From assembly GCF_006715635.1 (NCBI RefSeq), contig NZ_VFNP01000002.1:2666001-2730000 (forward strand): 64,000 bases of DNA, in the 5' to 3' direction. Position 1 is the first letter of the stretch. Each line of letters opens with the position of its first letter. Origin of the DNA: Streptomyces sp. SLBN-118. GTDB taxonomy: Bacteria; Actinomycetota; Actinomycetes; Streptomycetales; Streptomycetaceae. A program made the translations under genes and the position numbers. Under the pieces are notes generated by a model that saw nothing but the letters and a program-made list of their open reading frames with translations, was not told where the DNA came from and ran no database searches. This document shows positions 27,870 through 36,142 of this stretch, piece after piece.

Positions 27870-30800
27870 GTGTCCCCATCCCCCTTCCGCACACGCTTGC
27901 CAGGGGCTGCCGTACGCCGCTGGCTCGGCCGCGGCGCACTGGTCGCCTCACTTTCTCTTCTGCCTCAGGTCGTGGCTCCGTCGGGCTACGACTTCGCCGC
28001 GCAGGCCAAGTCCGCGGCGGCCCGCAAGCCACTGGAGGACAGGCCCGACGCGAAGATCGACAAGGTGGGCGTGCTCAAGTCCGGCACGTCCAAGGCCCCG
28101 AAGGACAAAGCCGCTCCCGCTTCCACCCAGACCCGTGAGCGGCTGAAGAAGGCCGCATGGCCGAAGGCCGGGAAGTCCACTGCCGCCGTCTCGGCGACCG
28201 GCGCGGCCTCCGTCACCGTCGGTGGGCTCGGCGTGAAGCTGACCCAGGAGCCCGCCGCCCCGGCACCCAAGTCGGCGAAGAACAAGGTGGCGGCCAAGGC
28301 CACCGGTCCGGCCGAGAAGGTGGTGCTCAGCGTCCACGCCCAGTCGGCCGCGAGGAAGGCGGGCGTCAACGGCGTTCTCCTCACCGTCGATCCGGCCGGT
28401 GCCGCAAAGGATTCCACCGGCGACACCGACAAGCTCCGGGTCTCCCTGGACTACTCCTCCTTCAACGACGTCTACGGCGGCAACTTCGGCCCCCGTCTGC
28501 GCCTGGTCACGCTCCCGGCGTGTGCGCTGACCACCCCTCAGAAGAAGGTGTGCCGCACCCAGACCCCGGTGGCCGGCGCGGACAACGACGCGGAGTCCCA
28601 GACCCTGACGGGCACGGTCTCCGCCCGCTCCCTCTCAGCAGGCACTCCGATGCTGCTAGCAGCGGCGGCCGGCAGTTCGGGCGGCGGAAGCGACTACAGC
28701 GCCACCCCGCTGTCCCCGACCGCGACCTGGGAGGCCGGCGGCAGCACGGGTGACTTCACCTGGAACTACCCGCTGCGGGTTCCCCCGGCGACGGCCGGCC
28801 CGTCCCCGAACCTCTCGATCTCCTACAGCTCCGGGTCGGTGGACGGCCGCACGGCCGGGGAGAACAACCAGACTTCGGTGATCGGCGAGGGCTTCTCGAT
28901 GACCGAGTCCTACGTCGAGCGCAAGTACGCCTCCTGCAAGGACGACGGCCAGGCCGGCAAGGGCGACCAGTGCTGGAAGTACGCCAACGCCACCCTCGTC
29001 CTCAACGGCAAAGCCGTCGAACTGGTCAACACCTGCGCGGACAAGACCGCCTGCGACACCGCCGCCCTGTCCCAGGCGTCCGGCGGCAGTTGGAAGGTGA
29101 AGAATGAAGACGGCTCCCGCGTCGAGCACCTGACCGGTGCCACCGGCAACGGGGACGACAACACCGAGTACTGGAAGGTCACGGACGCCTCCGGCACCCA
29201 GTACTTCTTCGGCAAGCACCGCCTGCCCGGCTGGAGCGACAAGGGCACTACCGACACCGCCGACGACGACCCGGTCACCAACTCGGTGTGGACGCTGCCG
29301 GTCTTCGGTGACGACTCCGGCGAGCCCTGCTACAAGTCCACCGGTTTCGCCGACTCCTTCTGTACGCAGGCGTGGCGCTGGAACCTGGACTACGTCGTGG
29401 ACACCCACGGCAACGCCTCCACGTACTGGTACAGCAAGGAGACGAACTACTACTCCAAGAACGCCGACACCACCGTCAACGGCACCGCCTACATCCGGGG
29501 CGGCTACCTCAACCGCATCGACTACGGCCTGCGCAGCGATCTGCTCTACAGCAAGCCCGCCGCGCAGCAGGTCCGCTTCACCTACGCCGAGCGCTGCCTG
29601 ACCTCGTGCACGAGCCTGACGTCGACGACGAAGGCCAACTGGCCCGACGTGCCTTTCGACATGATCTGCGCGTCCGGCACCAAGTGCACCACGCAGATCG
29701 GCCCGTCCTTCTTCACCCGCAAGCGCCTCACCGACGTCACCACCTCGGTGTGGACGGGCACCGGCACCACCCAGCGGGATGTGGACACCTGGCACCTGGA
29801 GCAGGACTTCCCCGACACCGGTGACGCCTCCTCGCCGAGCCTGTGGCTGAAGTCCATCCAGAACACCGGCAAGGCCAACACCACCGCGGCCGCGATGCCG
29901 CCGATCGTCTTCGGCGGCATCCAGCTGTCCAACCACGTCGAGGGCAGCGGTCCGGACACCCTGCGCTACATCAAGTGGCGCGTGCGCACCATCAAGACCG
30001 AGACCGGCTCGACCCTCACCGTCAACTACTCCGACCCCGACTGCATCTGGGGTTCGAGCATGCCGGCGAACCTCGACAAGAACACCCGCCGCTGCTACCC
30101 GGTCAAGTGGTCCCAGTCCGGGGCGACCCCGGTCACCGACTGGTTCCACAAGTACGTGGTCACGTCCACCTTCCAGGACGACCCCTACGGCCACGGCGAC
30201 ACCGGCGAGACGTACTACGACTACCAGGGCGGCGCCGGCTGGGGCTACGCCGACGACGAGGGCCTGACCAAGGCGTCCAACCGCACCTGGTCTCAGTGGC
30301 GCGGCTATGGCAAGGTCGTGCAGACCTCCGGCGACTCCGAGGGCCCGCGCAGCAAGAAGCAGACGCTCTACATGCGCGGCCTGAACGGCGAGAAGGAACT
30401 CGACGGCACCGCACGGGTGGAGAAGGTCACCGACTCCACCGGCACCGCCATTGACGACTCCCGCCAGTACGCCGGCTTCGTCCGCGAGACCATCGTCTAC
30501 AACGGCGCCGAAGAAGTCAGCGGCACCATCAACACCCCGTGGTCCTACAAGACCGGCAGCCACGCATACAGCTGGGGCACCACCGAGTCCTGGATCGTCC
30601 AGGCCGGCGAGACCACCACCCGCACCAAAATCTCCACTGGTACCCGCACGGTCAAGCAGACGACCACCTACGACACCACGTACGGCATGCCGCTCACCGT
30701 GGAGGACAGCGGCGACACCGGCAAGACCGGCGACGAGACCTGCACCCGCACCAGCTACGCCCGCAACACCTCGGCCTGGCTGGTGAACAAGGTCAGCCGC

Positions 30801-33800
30801 GTCGAGGTCTACTCCGTCGGCTGCACGGCCATTCCGACGGCCCCCGGCGACGTCGTCTCCGATGTCACCACGGCCTACGACGGCCAGGCGGTCGGCGTGG
30901 CGCCCACCAAGGGCGAGATCACCGCCTCCTACCGGGTCGCCAGCTACGACCAGGTGACCAAGGCACCCGTCTACCAGCAGGTCTCCAGCTCCACCTTCGA
31001 CAAGCTGGGCCGCCCGCTCACAGCGACCAACGCCCTGGGCCGCACAGTCAAGACCACCTACGTCCCCGACGACACCGGCTACGGCCCGCTGACGTCCAAG
31101 ACCACCACCGACCCCAAGCTGTACTCCTCCACCACCGTGGTGGATCCGGCCTGGGGCACGGCCACCAAGACCACCGACGCCAACGGCAACGTCACCGAGT
31201 GGTCCCTGGACGCGCTTGGCCGTGTGCGCTCGGTCTGGAAGCCGGACCGCTCCCGCGCGCTCGGCGACGCGGCCACCCTGGTCTACGCGTACAGCATCAA
31301 CAACGACAAGGAGACTTGGGTCCGCACCGACGCCCTCAAGGCGGACGGACAGACCTACAACAGCTCCTACGAGATCTTCGACGGGCTGCTGCGGTCCCGC
31401 CAGAAGCAGGTCCCCGCGCCGAACGGCGGCCGGGTGATCTCCGAGAGCCTTTACGACGACCGGGGTTTGGCGTACATCGCCAACGAGCAGGTCCACGACA
31501 ACCTCGCCCCGTCGGGCACCCTGGCCAACACGTACCCCGGCTCCGTCCCCGCCTCCACCGAGACGGTCTACGACGCCGTCGGCCGCGCCACCGAATCGAT
31601 CTTCCGGGTATACGACCAGGAGAAGTGGCGCACCAGGACCGAGTACCAGGGGGACCGCACCGCCGTCACCGCCGCCGCGGGCGGCACCGGCACCCTGAGC
31701 ATCACCGACGCCCGCGGCCGAATCACCGAGCGCCGCGAGTACGGCGGCCCCGTCCCAACCGGCACGGACTACACCCGCACCCTCTTCGAGCACGACCCGT
31801 CAGGCCGGCTGACGAAGATGACGGGTACGGACAACGCCGTCTGGTCGTACGGCTACGACCTGCGCGGCCGCAAGACCACCTCCACCGACCCCGACAAGGG
31901 GACCGTCACCACCACCTACAACGACGCCGACCAGCCGGTGACCACCACCACGACCCTGGAGCAGATCACCCGCACGCTGATCACCGACTACGACGAGCTC
32001 GGTCGCAAGATCGGCACCTGGGACGGGGCGAAGGACAACGCCCACCAGCTCACCAAGTTCACCTACGACTCCCTCGCCAAAGGACAGGTGACCGCGGCCA
32101 TCCGGTACGTAGGCGGCACCACCGGCAAGATCTACTCCCAGGTCGTCACCGGCTACGACAGCCTCGGCCGCCCCAAGGGCACCAAGACCGTCATCGCCGC
32201 CACTGACCCCCTGGTCGCCGCGGGCGCGCCGCAGACGTTCACCACCTCCTCCGTCTACAACAGGGACGGCACCGTCCAGTCGACCTCGATGCCTGCGGTG
32301 GCCGGCCTGCCCGCGGAAACCGTGGCCAACAGCTACAACGGCCTCGGCATGCTCACCGGCACCGACGGCATGACGGACTACGTCCAGAACATCGGCTACT
32401 CCCCGTACGGTGAGATCGAGGAGACCCGCCTGGGCACCTCCACCGGTGCCAAGCAGCTCCAGATCCTCAACCGCTACGAGGACGGCACCCGCCGCCTGTC
32501 CAACATGCACACCGTCGACCAGACCAACGCCGGTTACACGAGCGACGTCGACTACGTCTACGACGCCACCGGCAATGTCAAGTCGATCACCGACGGCGCG
32601 AGCGGCAAGGACACCCAGTGCTTCGACTACGACGGCTACCGCCGCCTGACCGAGGCCTGGACCCCGTCCTCCAACGACTGCGCCACCTCCCGCTCGGCGT
32701 CCACCCTCGGTGGCCCGGCCCCGTACTGGACCAGCTGGGCCTACAAGCCCGGCGGCCTGCGCGACACCCAGACCGAGCACAAGGCCACCGGTGACACCAC
32801 GACCACCTACGGCTACCCCGCCGTCAACGCCACCGGCGCCGGCCAGCCCCACAGCCTGACCTCGCTCACCGTCGACGGCGGCACCGCCAAGTCCCTGACG
32901 TACGACGAGCAGGGCAACACCACCAAGCGCTACAGCCCCACCGGCACAGCACAGAGCCTCACCTGGGACATCGAAGGAGAACTCACCCGCCTCACCGAAG
33001 GCACCAAGACCACCGACTACCTCAATGACGCCAACGGCAACCTCCTGATCCGCCGCGGCATCGGCCAGACCGTCCTCTACCTGGCCGGTCAGGAACTCCA
33101 CTACGACACGGCCGCCAACAAGTTCACCGCCCAGCGCTACTACCCGGCCGGTGACGTCACCGCCGTCCGCACCGAGACCGGTCTGTCCTGGATGGTCGAC
33201 GACCACCACGGCACCGCCTCGATGACGGTGGACGCCACCACCCAAGCCGTCACCCGCCGCTACACCAAGCCCTTCGGCGAGACCCGCGGCGAGAGCCCCT
33301 CGGCCTGGCCCGACGACAAGGGCTTCCTCGGCAAACCCGCCGATGCCGACACCGGACTCACCCACATCGGCGCCCGCGAGTACGACCCGGCCACCGGACG
33401 CTTCCTCTCCGTCGACCCGGTCCTGGTTCCTGAGGACCACCAGTCCATGAACGGCTACGCCTACGCCAACAACACGCCCGTTACCAAGACCGACCCCACC
33501 GGCCTGCGGCCCATCACGGACTGCGAACGCGGGTGCAGCGACGGCAAGGGCGGCACCTACCACGACTACATGACGATGGGCCCGAACGGGACGTGGGTCT
33601 ACCACTCCACCCAGACCTATACGACCAAGGTCCCGGGCACCTCCAACACGTACATCAGCGCCACGGTGACCACCCGCGCCGGCCGGACGACCTCCGTCGA
33701 CGTCGCCGTCTTCAAGAAGCCGAGCTTCAAGAAGGGGCCAAACCCCGAGCCGGAGCGCAAGGAGGGCAAGAAGAGCAAGGTCATGGACCTCTCCGCCCAA

Positions 33801-34364
33801 GAGCTGGTCATGTTGTGGGCGAAGGGCGGACCGTCCGAGATCACCCTGCCGCCGGACGGCGAGTTCGTCCGGCAGCTGCGCACGGAGGACCACTTCCGGT
33901 CCTTCATCCGCAAGATGCAGGGCATGATCAAGGACGGCGTGTACACGGCGAAGGGATCGTTCGACAAGTCGCACGCCGACCGCAGCGACAGCGAGAAGAT
34001 CTGGGAAGGCCTCACGGACTTCACCGGGTTCCTCACCGAGGGCATCTACGGGGCCAGCCCCGCGAGCATGGCGCTCGGTTCCTACAACCTCGACTACGAG
34101 CTGCTCGGGGTGGCCTGCGAGCCGCCCAGGACGGACTCGGAGTGGGACCACGGAGCCCTGGTCGGCCAGGCGAAGGTGTCGATCTCCAACACCATGACGG
34201 TAGCCTCGGCGACGCGCAGCCTCTCGGACGACGGATACAAGAACGGCAGCTCCAATCCGGTCATGAAGGCGGGCTCGGAAGTCGCGAAGCAGATCTGGCC
34301 CGACGGTCAGACGGACATCACCGTGAAGATCAACTGGATCGAGGAAATCTATGTGCCGTACTAG
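27870..34364 (+). CDS. Secreted RHS-repeat polymorphic toxin-type protein with unrecognised C-terminal domain
   Basis: 2164 residues. A signal peptide covers the first ~46 residues. A SpvB/TcdB-like N-terminal region (about 265-450, DFTWNYPLRVPPATAGPSPNLSISYSSGSVDGRT) is followed by a long beta region and YD/RHS repeats (about 1040-1810; D-x-x-G-R, Y-D-x-x-G-N units). The RHS-associated core THIGAREYDPATGRFLSVDPV ends at DPTGL (1875-1879), the usual junction after which the variable toxin part begins. That part, residues 1880-2164, matches no toxin I recognise; it has Cys-x3-Cys near its start and a beta-rich end. The core normally forms a shell that encloses the C-terminal domain. GTG 27870 is preceded by AGGGA. 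Its 3' end overlaps a lipoprotein gene. Confidence 0.9.
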   Translation: MSPSPFRTRLPGAAVRRWLGRGALVASLSLLPQVVAPSGYDFAAQAKSAAARKPLEDRPDAKIDKVGVLKSGTSKAPKDKAAPASTQTRERLKKAAWPKAGKSTAAVSATGAASVTVGGLGVKLTQEPAAPAPKSAKNKVAAKATGPAEKVVLSVHAQSAARKAGVNGVLLTVDPAGAAKDSTGDTDKLRVSLDYSSFNDVYGGNFGPRLRLVTLPACALTTPQKKVCRTQTPVAGADNDAESQTLTGTVSARSLSAGTPMLLAAAAGSSGGGSDYSATPLSPTATWEAGGSTGDFTWNYPLRVPPATAGPSPNLSISYSSGSVDGRTAGENNQTSVIGEGFSMTESYVERKYASCKDDGQAGKGDQCWKYANATLVLNGKAVELVNTCADKTACDTAALSQASGGSWKVKNEDGSRVEHLTGATGNGDDNTEYWKVTDASGTQYFFGKHRLPGWSDKGTTDTADDDPVTNSVWTLPVFGDDSGEPCYKSTGFADSFCTQAWRWNLDYVVDTHGNASTYWYSKETNYYSKNADTTVNGTAYIRGGYLNRIDYGLRSDLLYSKPAAQQVRFTYAERCLTSCTSLTSTTKANWPDVPFDMICASGTKCTTQIGPSFFTRKRLTDVTTSVWTGTGTTQRDVDTWHLEQDFPDTGDASSPSLWLKSIQNTGKANTTAAAMPPIVFGGIQLSNHVEGSGPDTLRYIKWRVRTIKTETGSTLTVNYSDPDCIWGSSMPANLDKNTRRCYPVKWSQSGATPVTDWFHKYVVTSTFQDDPYGHGDTGETYYDYQGGAGWGYADDEGLTKASNRTWSQWRGYGKVVQTSGDSEGPRSKKQTLYMRGLNGEKELDGTARVEKVTDSTGTAIDDSRQYAGFVRETIVYNGAEEVSGTINTPWSYKTGSHAYSWGTTESWIVQAGETTTRTKISTGTRTVKQTTTYDTTYGMPLTVEDSGDTGKTGDETCTRTSYARNTSAWLVNKVSRVEVYSVGCTAIPTAPGDVVSDVTTAYDGQAVGVAPTKGEITASYRVASYDQVTKAPVYQQVSSSTFDKLGRPLTATNALGRTVKTTYVPDDTGYGPLTSKTTTDPKLYSSTTVVDPAWGTATKTTDANGNVTEWSLDALGRVRSVWKPDRSRALGDAATLVYAYSINNDKETWVRTDALKADGQTYNSSYEIFDGLLRSRQKQVPAPNGGRVISESLYDDRGLAYIANEQVHDNLAPSGTLANTYPGSVPASTETVYDAVGRATESIFRVYDQEKWRTRTEYQGDRTAVTAAAGGTGTLSITDARGRITERREYGGPVPTGTDYTRTLFEHDPSGRLTKMTGTDNAVWSYGYDLRGRKTTSTDPDKGTVTTTYNDADQPVTTTTTLEQITRTLITDYDELGRKIGTWDGAKDNAHQLTKFTYDSLAKGQVTAAIRYVGGTTGKIYSQVVTGYDSLGRPKGTKTVIAATDPLVAAGAPQTFTTSSVYNRDGTVQSTSMPAVAGLPAETVANSYNGLGMLTGTDGMTDYVQNIGYSPYGEIEETRLGTSTGAKQLQILNRYEDGTRRLSNMHTVDQTNAGYTSDVDYVYDATGNVKSITDGASGKDTQCFDYDGYRRLTEAWTPSSNDCATSRSASTLGGPAPYWTSWAYKPGGLRDTQTEHKATGDTTTTYGYPAVNATGAGQPHSLTSLTVDGGTAKSLTYDEQGNTTKRYSPTGTAQSLTWDIEGELTRLTEGTKTTDYLNDANGNLLIRRGIGQTVLYLAGQELHYDTAANKFTAQRYYPAGDVTAVRTETGLSWMVDDHHGTASMTVDATTQAVTRRYTKPFGETRGESPSAWPDDKGFLGKPADADTGLTHIGAREYDPATGRFLSVDPVLVPEDHQSMNGYAYANNTPVTKTDPTGLRPITDCERGCSDGKGGTYHDYMTMGPNGTWVYHSTQTYTTKVPGTSNTYISATVTTRAGRTTSVDVAVFKKPSFKKGPNPEPERKEGKKSKVMDLSAQELVMLWAKGGPSEITLPPDGEFVRQLRTEDHFRSFIRKMQGMIKDGVYTAKGSFDKSHADRSDSEKIWEGLTDFTGFLTEGIYGASPASMALGSYNLDYELLGVACEPPRTDSEWDHGALVGQAKVSISNTMTVASATRSLSDDGYKNGSSNPVMKAGSEVAKQIWPDGQTDITVKINWIEEIYVPY

Positions 34365-34809
34365 GAGAGGCAGACGGGTCCTTTCCGCCGCCGCCGTCTC
34401 CGCCGTCCTCGTCACGGGACTGTCCGCCTGCGAGGAGGAAGAAAAACTCCCCGTCCCCACGGGAAGCCAGATCGTCGGCTCCTGGAGCAACCCCGGAGGC
34501 GACCGGTTCACCTTCGAGAAGGGCGGGACGGGCACCATCTCGGCAGGAGCCCAGCTCCAGCTGAGCAGCCTGATGGAGAAGTCCGACACCAAGGCGGAAT
34601 GCCCGTTCTCCTGGGGCGTGGACACCGTGCCCGCAGGAGGCAGCAAGTGGATCTCCGTCACCTTCGCGGCGGGGCAGTGCGGATCGGAGCCGGGTGAGTT
34701 CGGCCTGTACTACTACTACGACGAGGATTCCGGGGCTCTTCGGCTGTCACCGGCTGTGGAGTTCCCGAAACCCGACGAGATCTACGCCCGCTCGAAGGCG
34801 ACCGCGTAA
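34351..34809 (+). CDS. Lipoprotein, candidate immunity protein for the RHS C-terminal domain
   Basis: A 152-residue protein with a basic N terminus, a hydrophobic stretch and a lipobox LSAC with Cys27, so it should be lipidated on the outer face of the membrane. The mature part starts with acidic residues, contains GSWSNPGGDRFTFEKGGTGTIS (a lipocalin/META-like opening often seen in small lipoproteins) and two further cysteines. ATG 34351 lies inside the RHS gene, overlapping it by 14 bases, the position of immunity genes in polymorphic toxin systems. A membrane-surface location would suit a toxin that acts on the envelope. Function is inferred from position only. Confidence 0.7.
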   Translation: MCRTRRGRRVLSAAAVSAVLVTGLSACEEEEKLPVPTGSQIVGSWSNPGGDRFTFEKGGTGTISAGAQLQLSSLMEKSDTKAECPFSWGVDTVPAGGSKWISVTFAAGQCGSEPGEFGLYYYYDEDSGALRLSPAVEFPKPDEIYARSKATA

Positions 34810-34818
34810 CGAATGATC

Positions 34819-34850
34819 GGGGGTCACCGCTCCCCGGTGACCCCCACCCT
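34819..34850 (+). terminator. Hairpin terminator after the RHS/lipoprotein unit
   Basis: A perfect 11-bp stem (34819-34829 with 34835-34845) with a 5-base loop, starting 9 bases after the lipoprotein stop and followed by ACCCTT. Confidence 0.8.
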
Positions 34851-34912
34851 TCGGCGGGGAGACGGCCTTCCGTCGCCCCGCCGAAGCGTCCCCTATCGTC
34901 TGGAAATGTCGC

Positions 34913-35323
34913 ATGGCACACATCGTTCCCCTGGGTGTATTCGGGTCGATCGCGAGCCAGTTCACCTTTGCGGAAAACGCCGACGAACTTCGTCGGCGAG
35001 TGGGCGAGATTCCCGAGGGGGCGCGGAAAAAAATCGCCGAATATCTTCGCTCCGGCACTCCGATCATCGCCTTGATGGGATTCTCGGAGGACATGCTGGG
35101 CAACAAGTTCTCCCGCTTCGGCGGCACCGCCATCATGAGCGACGGCCGCTTCTTCTGGCGGCTGGACGCGGCCGACTACGTGGAGCAATACGGGATCGGG
35201 CTCCCGGAGGAGTTCATCGCCCACGGCACCGCCCGCCAGTGGATCGCCGCGGCCCTCTCTCGCGACGAGGTCATCGAGGTCGACGACCGCCTCGGCGAAC
35301 TGAGGCGCGCCGGGGTCCTGTGA
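34913..35323 (+). CDS. Unknown 136-residue cytoplasmic protein, possible second immunity gene
   Basis: No signal peptide or membrane segment. The sequence reads as a compact alpha/beta protein: an N-terminal helix pair (ENADELRRRVGEIPEGARKKIAEYL), a central GTPIIALMGFSEDMLGNKFSRFGGTAIMSDGRFFWR region and a C-terminal helix (TARQWIAAALSRDEVIEVDDRLGELRRAG). I do not recognise the family. It lies behind a terminator, so it is transcribed apart from the lipoprotein. Position just after an RHS toxin makes an orphan immunity role possible. ATG 34913 has only a weak purine-rich site ahead. Confidence 0.6.
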   Translation: MAHIVPLGVFGSIASQFTFAENADELRRRVGEIPEGARKKIAEYLRSGTPIIALMGFSEDMLGNKFSRFGGTAIMSDGRFFWRLDAADYVEQYGIGLPEEFIAHGTARQWIAAALSRDEVIEVDDRLGELRRAGVL

Positions 35324-35506
35324 TCTGAGCACCCCCACCGACGCCAGGACCGCTCCCGTGCCTATCCTCACCGGCGCCGGGATCACCTCAAACGGCTGCC
35401 CAGCGCGGAGAAACGAGCCGGCATCTCCGCAGCAACTCTCCCCGCTGACGCGGCATCTCTCTGCCCACCCCCCTCCCCGCCAATCCCTGGCCGACGCCTC
35501 CGGCGG

Positions 35507-35881
35507 TTGCCCCATAAACCGAGCCCCCTGTCGTGTCCAGCCCGCGTGAGGAGGAACCGCCCACGCTGCTGCAGCGGATCTTTCGCCGCGGTCGCTGACG
35601 AGATCAAAAAGGTGACCTTCTTCCTACGCGGTGAATACCTCTCCACCACGTACCTCCCGCAGCGCACGGCGACCTTCCCCGCGAACGTGGCCGTCACCTG
35701 TGTGAAGTTCGGTGCCGACGGGATCACCGGTTCCACCAAGACGGTGAAGTTCGCCAGTGCGTCCAACGCCCCCTTCGACCGCAGGGCCATCGTGAACGGC
35801 CGCCCCATGGTCCGGATCACCGCCGGCGGGCTCACCGGGTACTGGGCCCCCACCGCCCAGGTCCTCACCGACGGCCGCTGA
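35507..35881 (+). pseudogene. Remnant or very short gene of unknown family
   Basis: The frame has no plausible start with a ribosome site; in the same phase it is open upstream to about 35375 without a convincing initiation codon. The last ~95 residues (from VTFFLRGEYLSTTYLP to GYWAPTAQVLTDG) look like a real folded beta-rich domain, while the preceding part is Pro/Arg-rich and low in protein character. The most likely reading is a 5'-truncated gene left from rearrangement at the right edge of the accessory block; a genuine small gene starting at GTG 35612 cannot be excluded. Confidence 0.4.
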
Positions 35882-35898
35882 CGCGGCTCAGCAAGGCC

Positions 35899-35930
35899 AC
35901 GGGTCCCTGCCACCCGGCAGGGGCCCGTTC
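35899..35930 (+). terminator. Hairpin at the right edge of the accessory block
   Basis: A 13-bp stem (35899-35911 with 35916-35928) with one G-T pair and a 4-base ACCC loop, after the remnant stop. It uses the same CCCTGCC-N4-GGCAGGG core as 17757. Confidence 0.75.
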
Positions 35931-36037
35931 CCGTGTCCGCGTCAGTGAACCCGGTTCCGCTGCCTGGAATCCCGTTCCCCTACCTGGCCCGGCAGCCATC
36001 CGGCGTAACGCTTTGGTTGCCCAGTCGGCGCCGACCA

Positions 36038-36067
36038 TTGACTCCCGCCCGACCTGCGGCTTACCTT
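36038..36067 (+). promoter_or_regulatory. Promoter of the csn operon
   Basis: TTGACT (36038-36043) and TACCTT (36062-36067) are 18 bases apart, a good match to the housekeeping consensus. Transcription would begin near 36074, directly in front of the palindromic operator. Confidence 0.55.
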
Positions 36068-36080
36068 CCTCCCAGCTAAA

Positions 36081-36095
36081 TAGGAAACTTTCCTA
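36081..36095 (+). promoter_or_regulatory. CsnR operator (perfect palindrome)
   Basis: TAGGAAA-C-TTTCCTA is a perfect 7+1+7 palindrome 47 bases before the csnR start and immediately downstream of the predicted transcription start. It agrees with the AGGAAA/TTTCCT operator described for the chitosanase repressor CsnR of streptomycetes as I remember it. Binding there would block both csnR and the genes behind it. Confidence 0.75.
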
Positions 36096-36142
36096 ACAGT
36101 CCAGCTGAGGACATCCGCAGCCGAAGGGCAGGTGCATCCGTC

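Noticed and set aside
28656..34661. Two long minus-strand open frames (1045 and 953 codons) opposite the RHS gene
   Set aside because: Gly/Val/Arg-rich composition with no motifs; the plus strand holds clear RHS and YD repeats, so these are antisense shadows.
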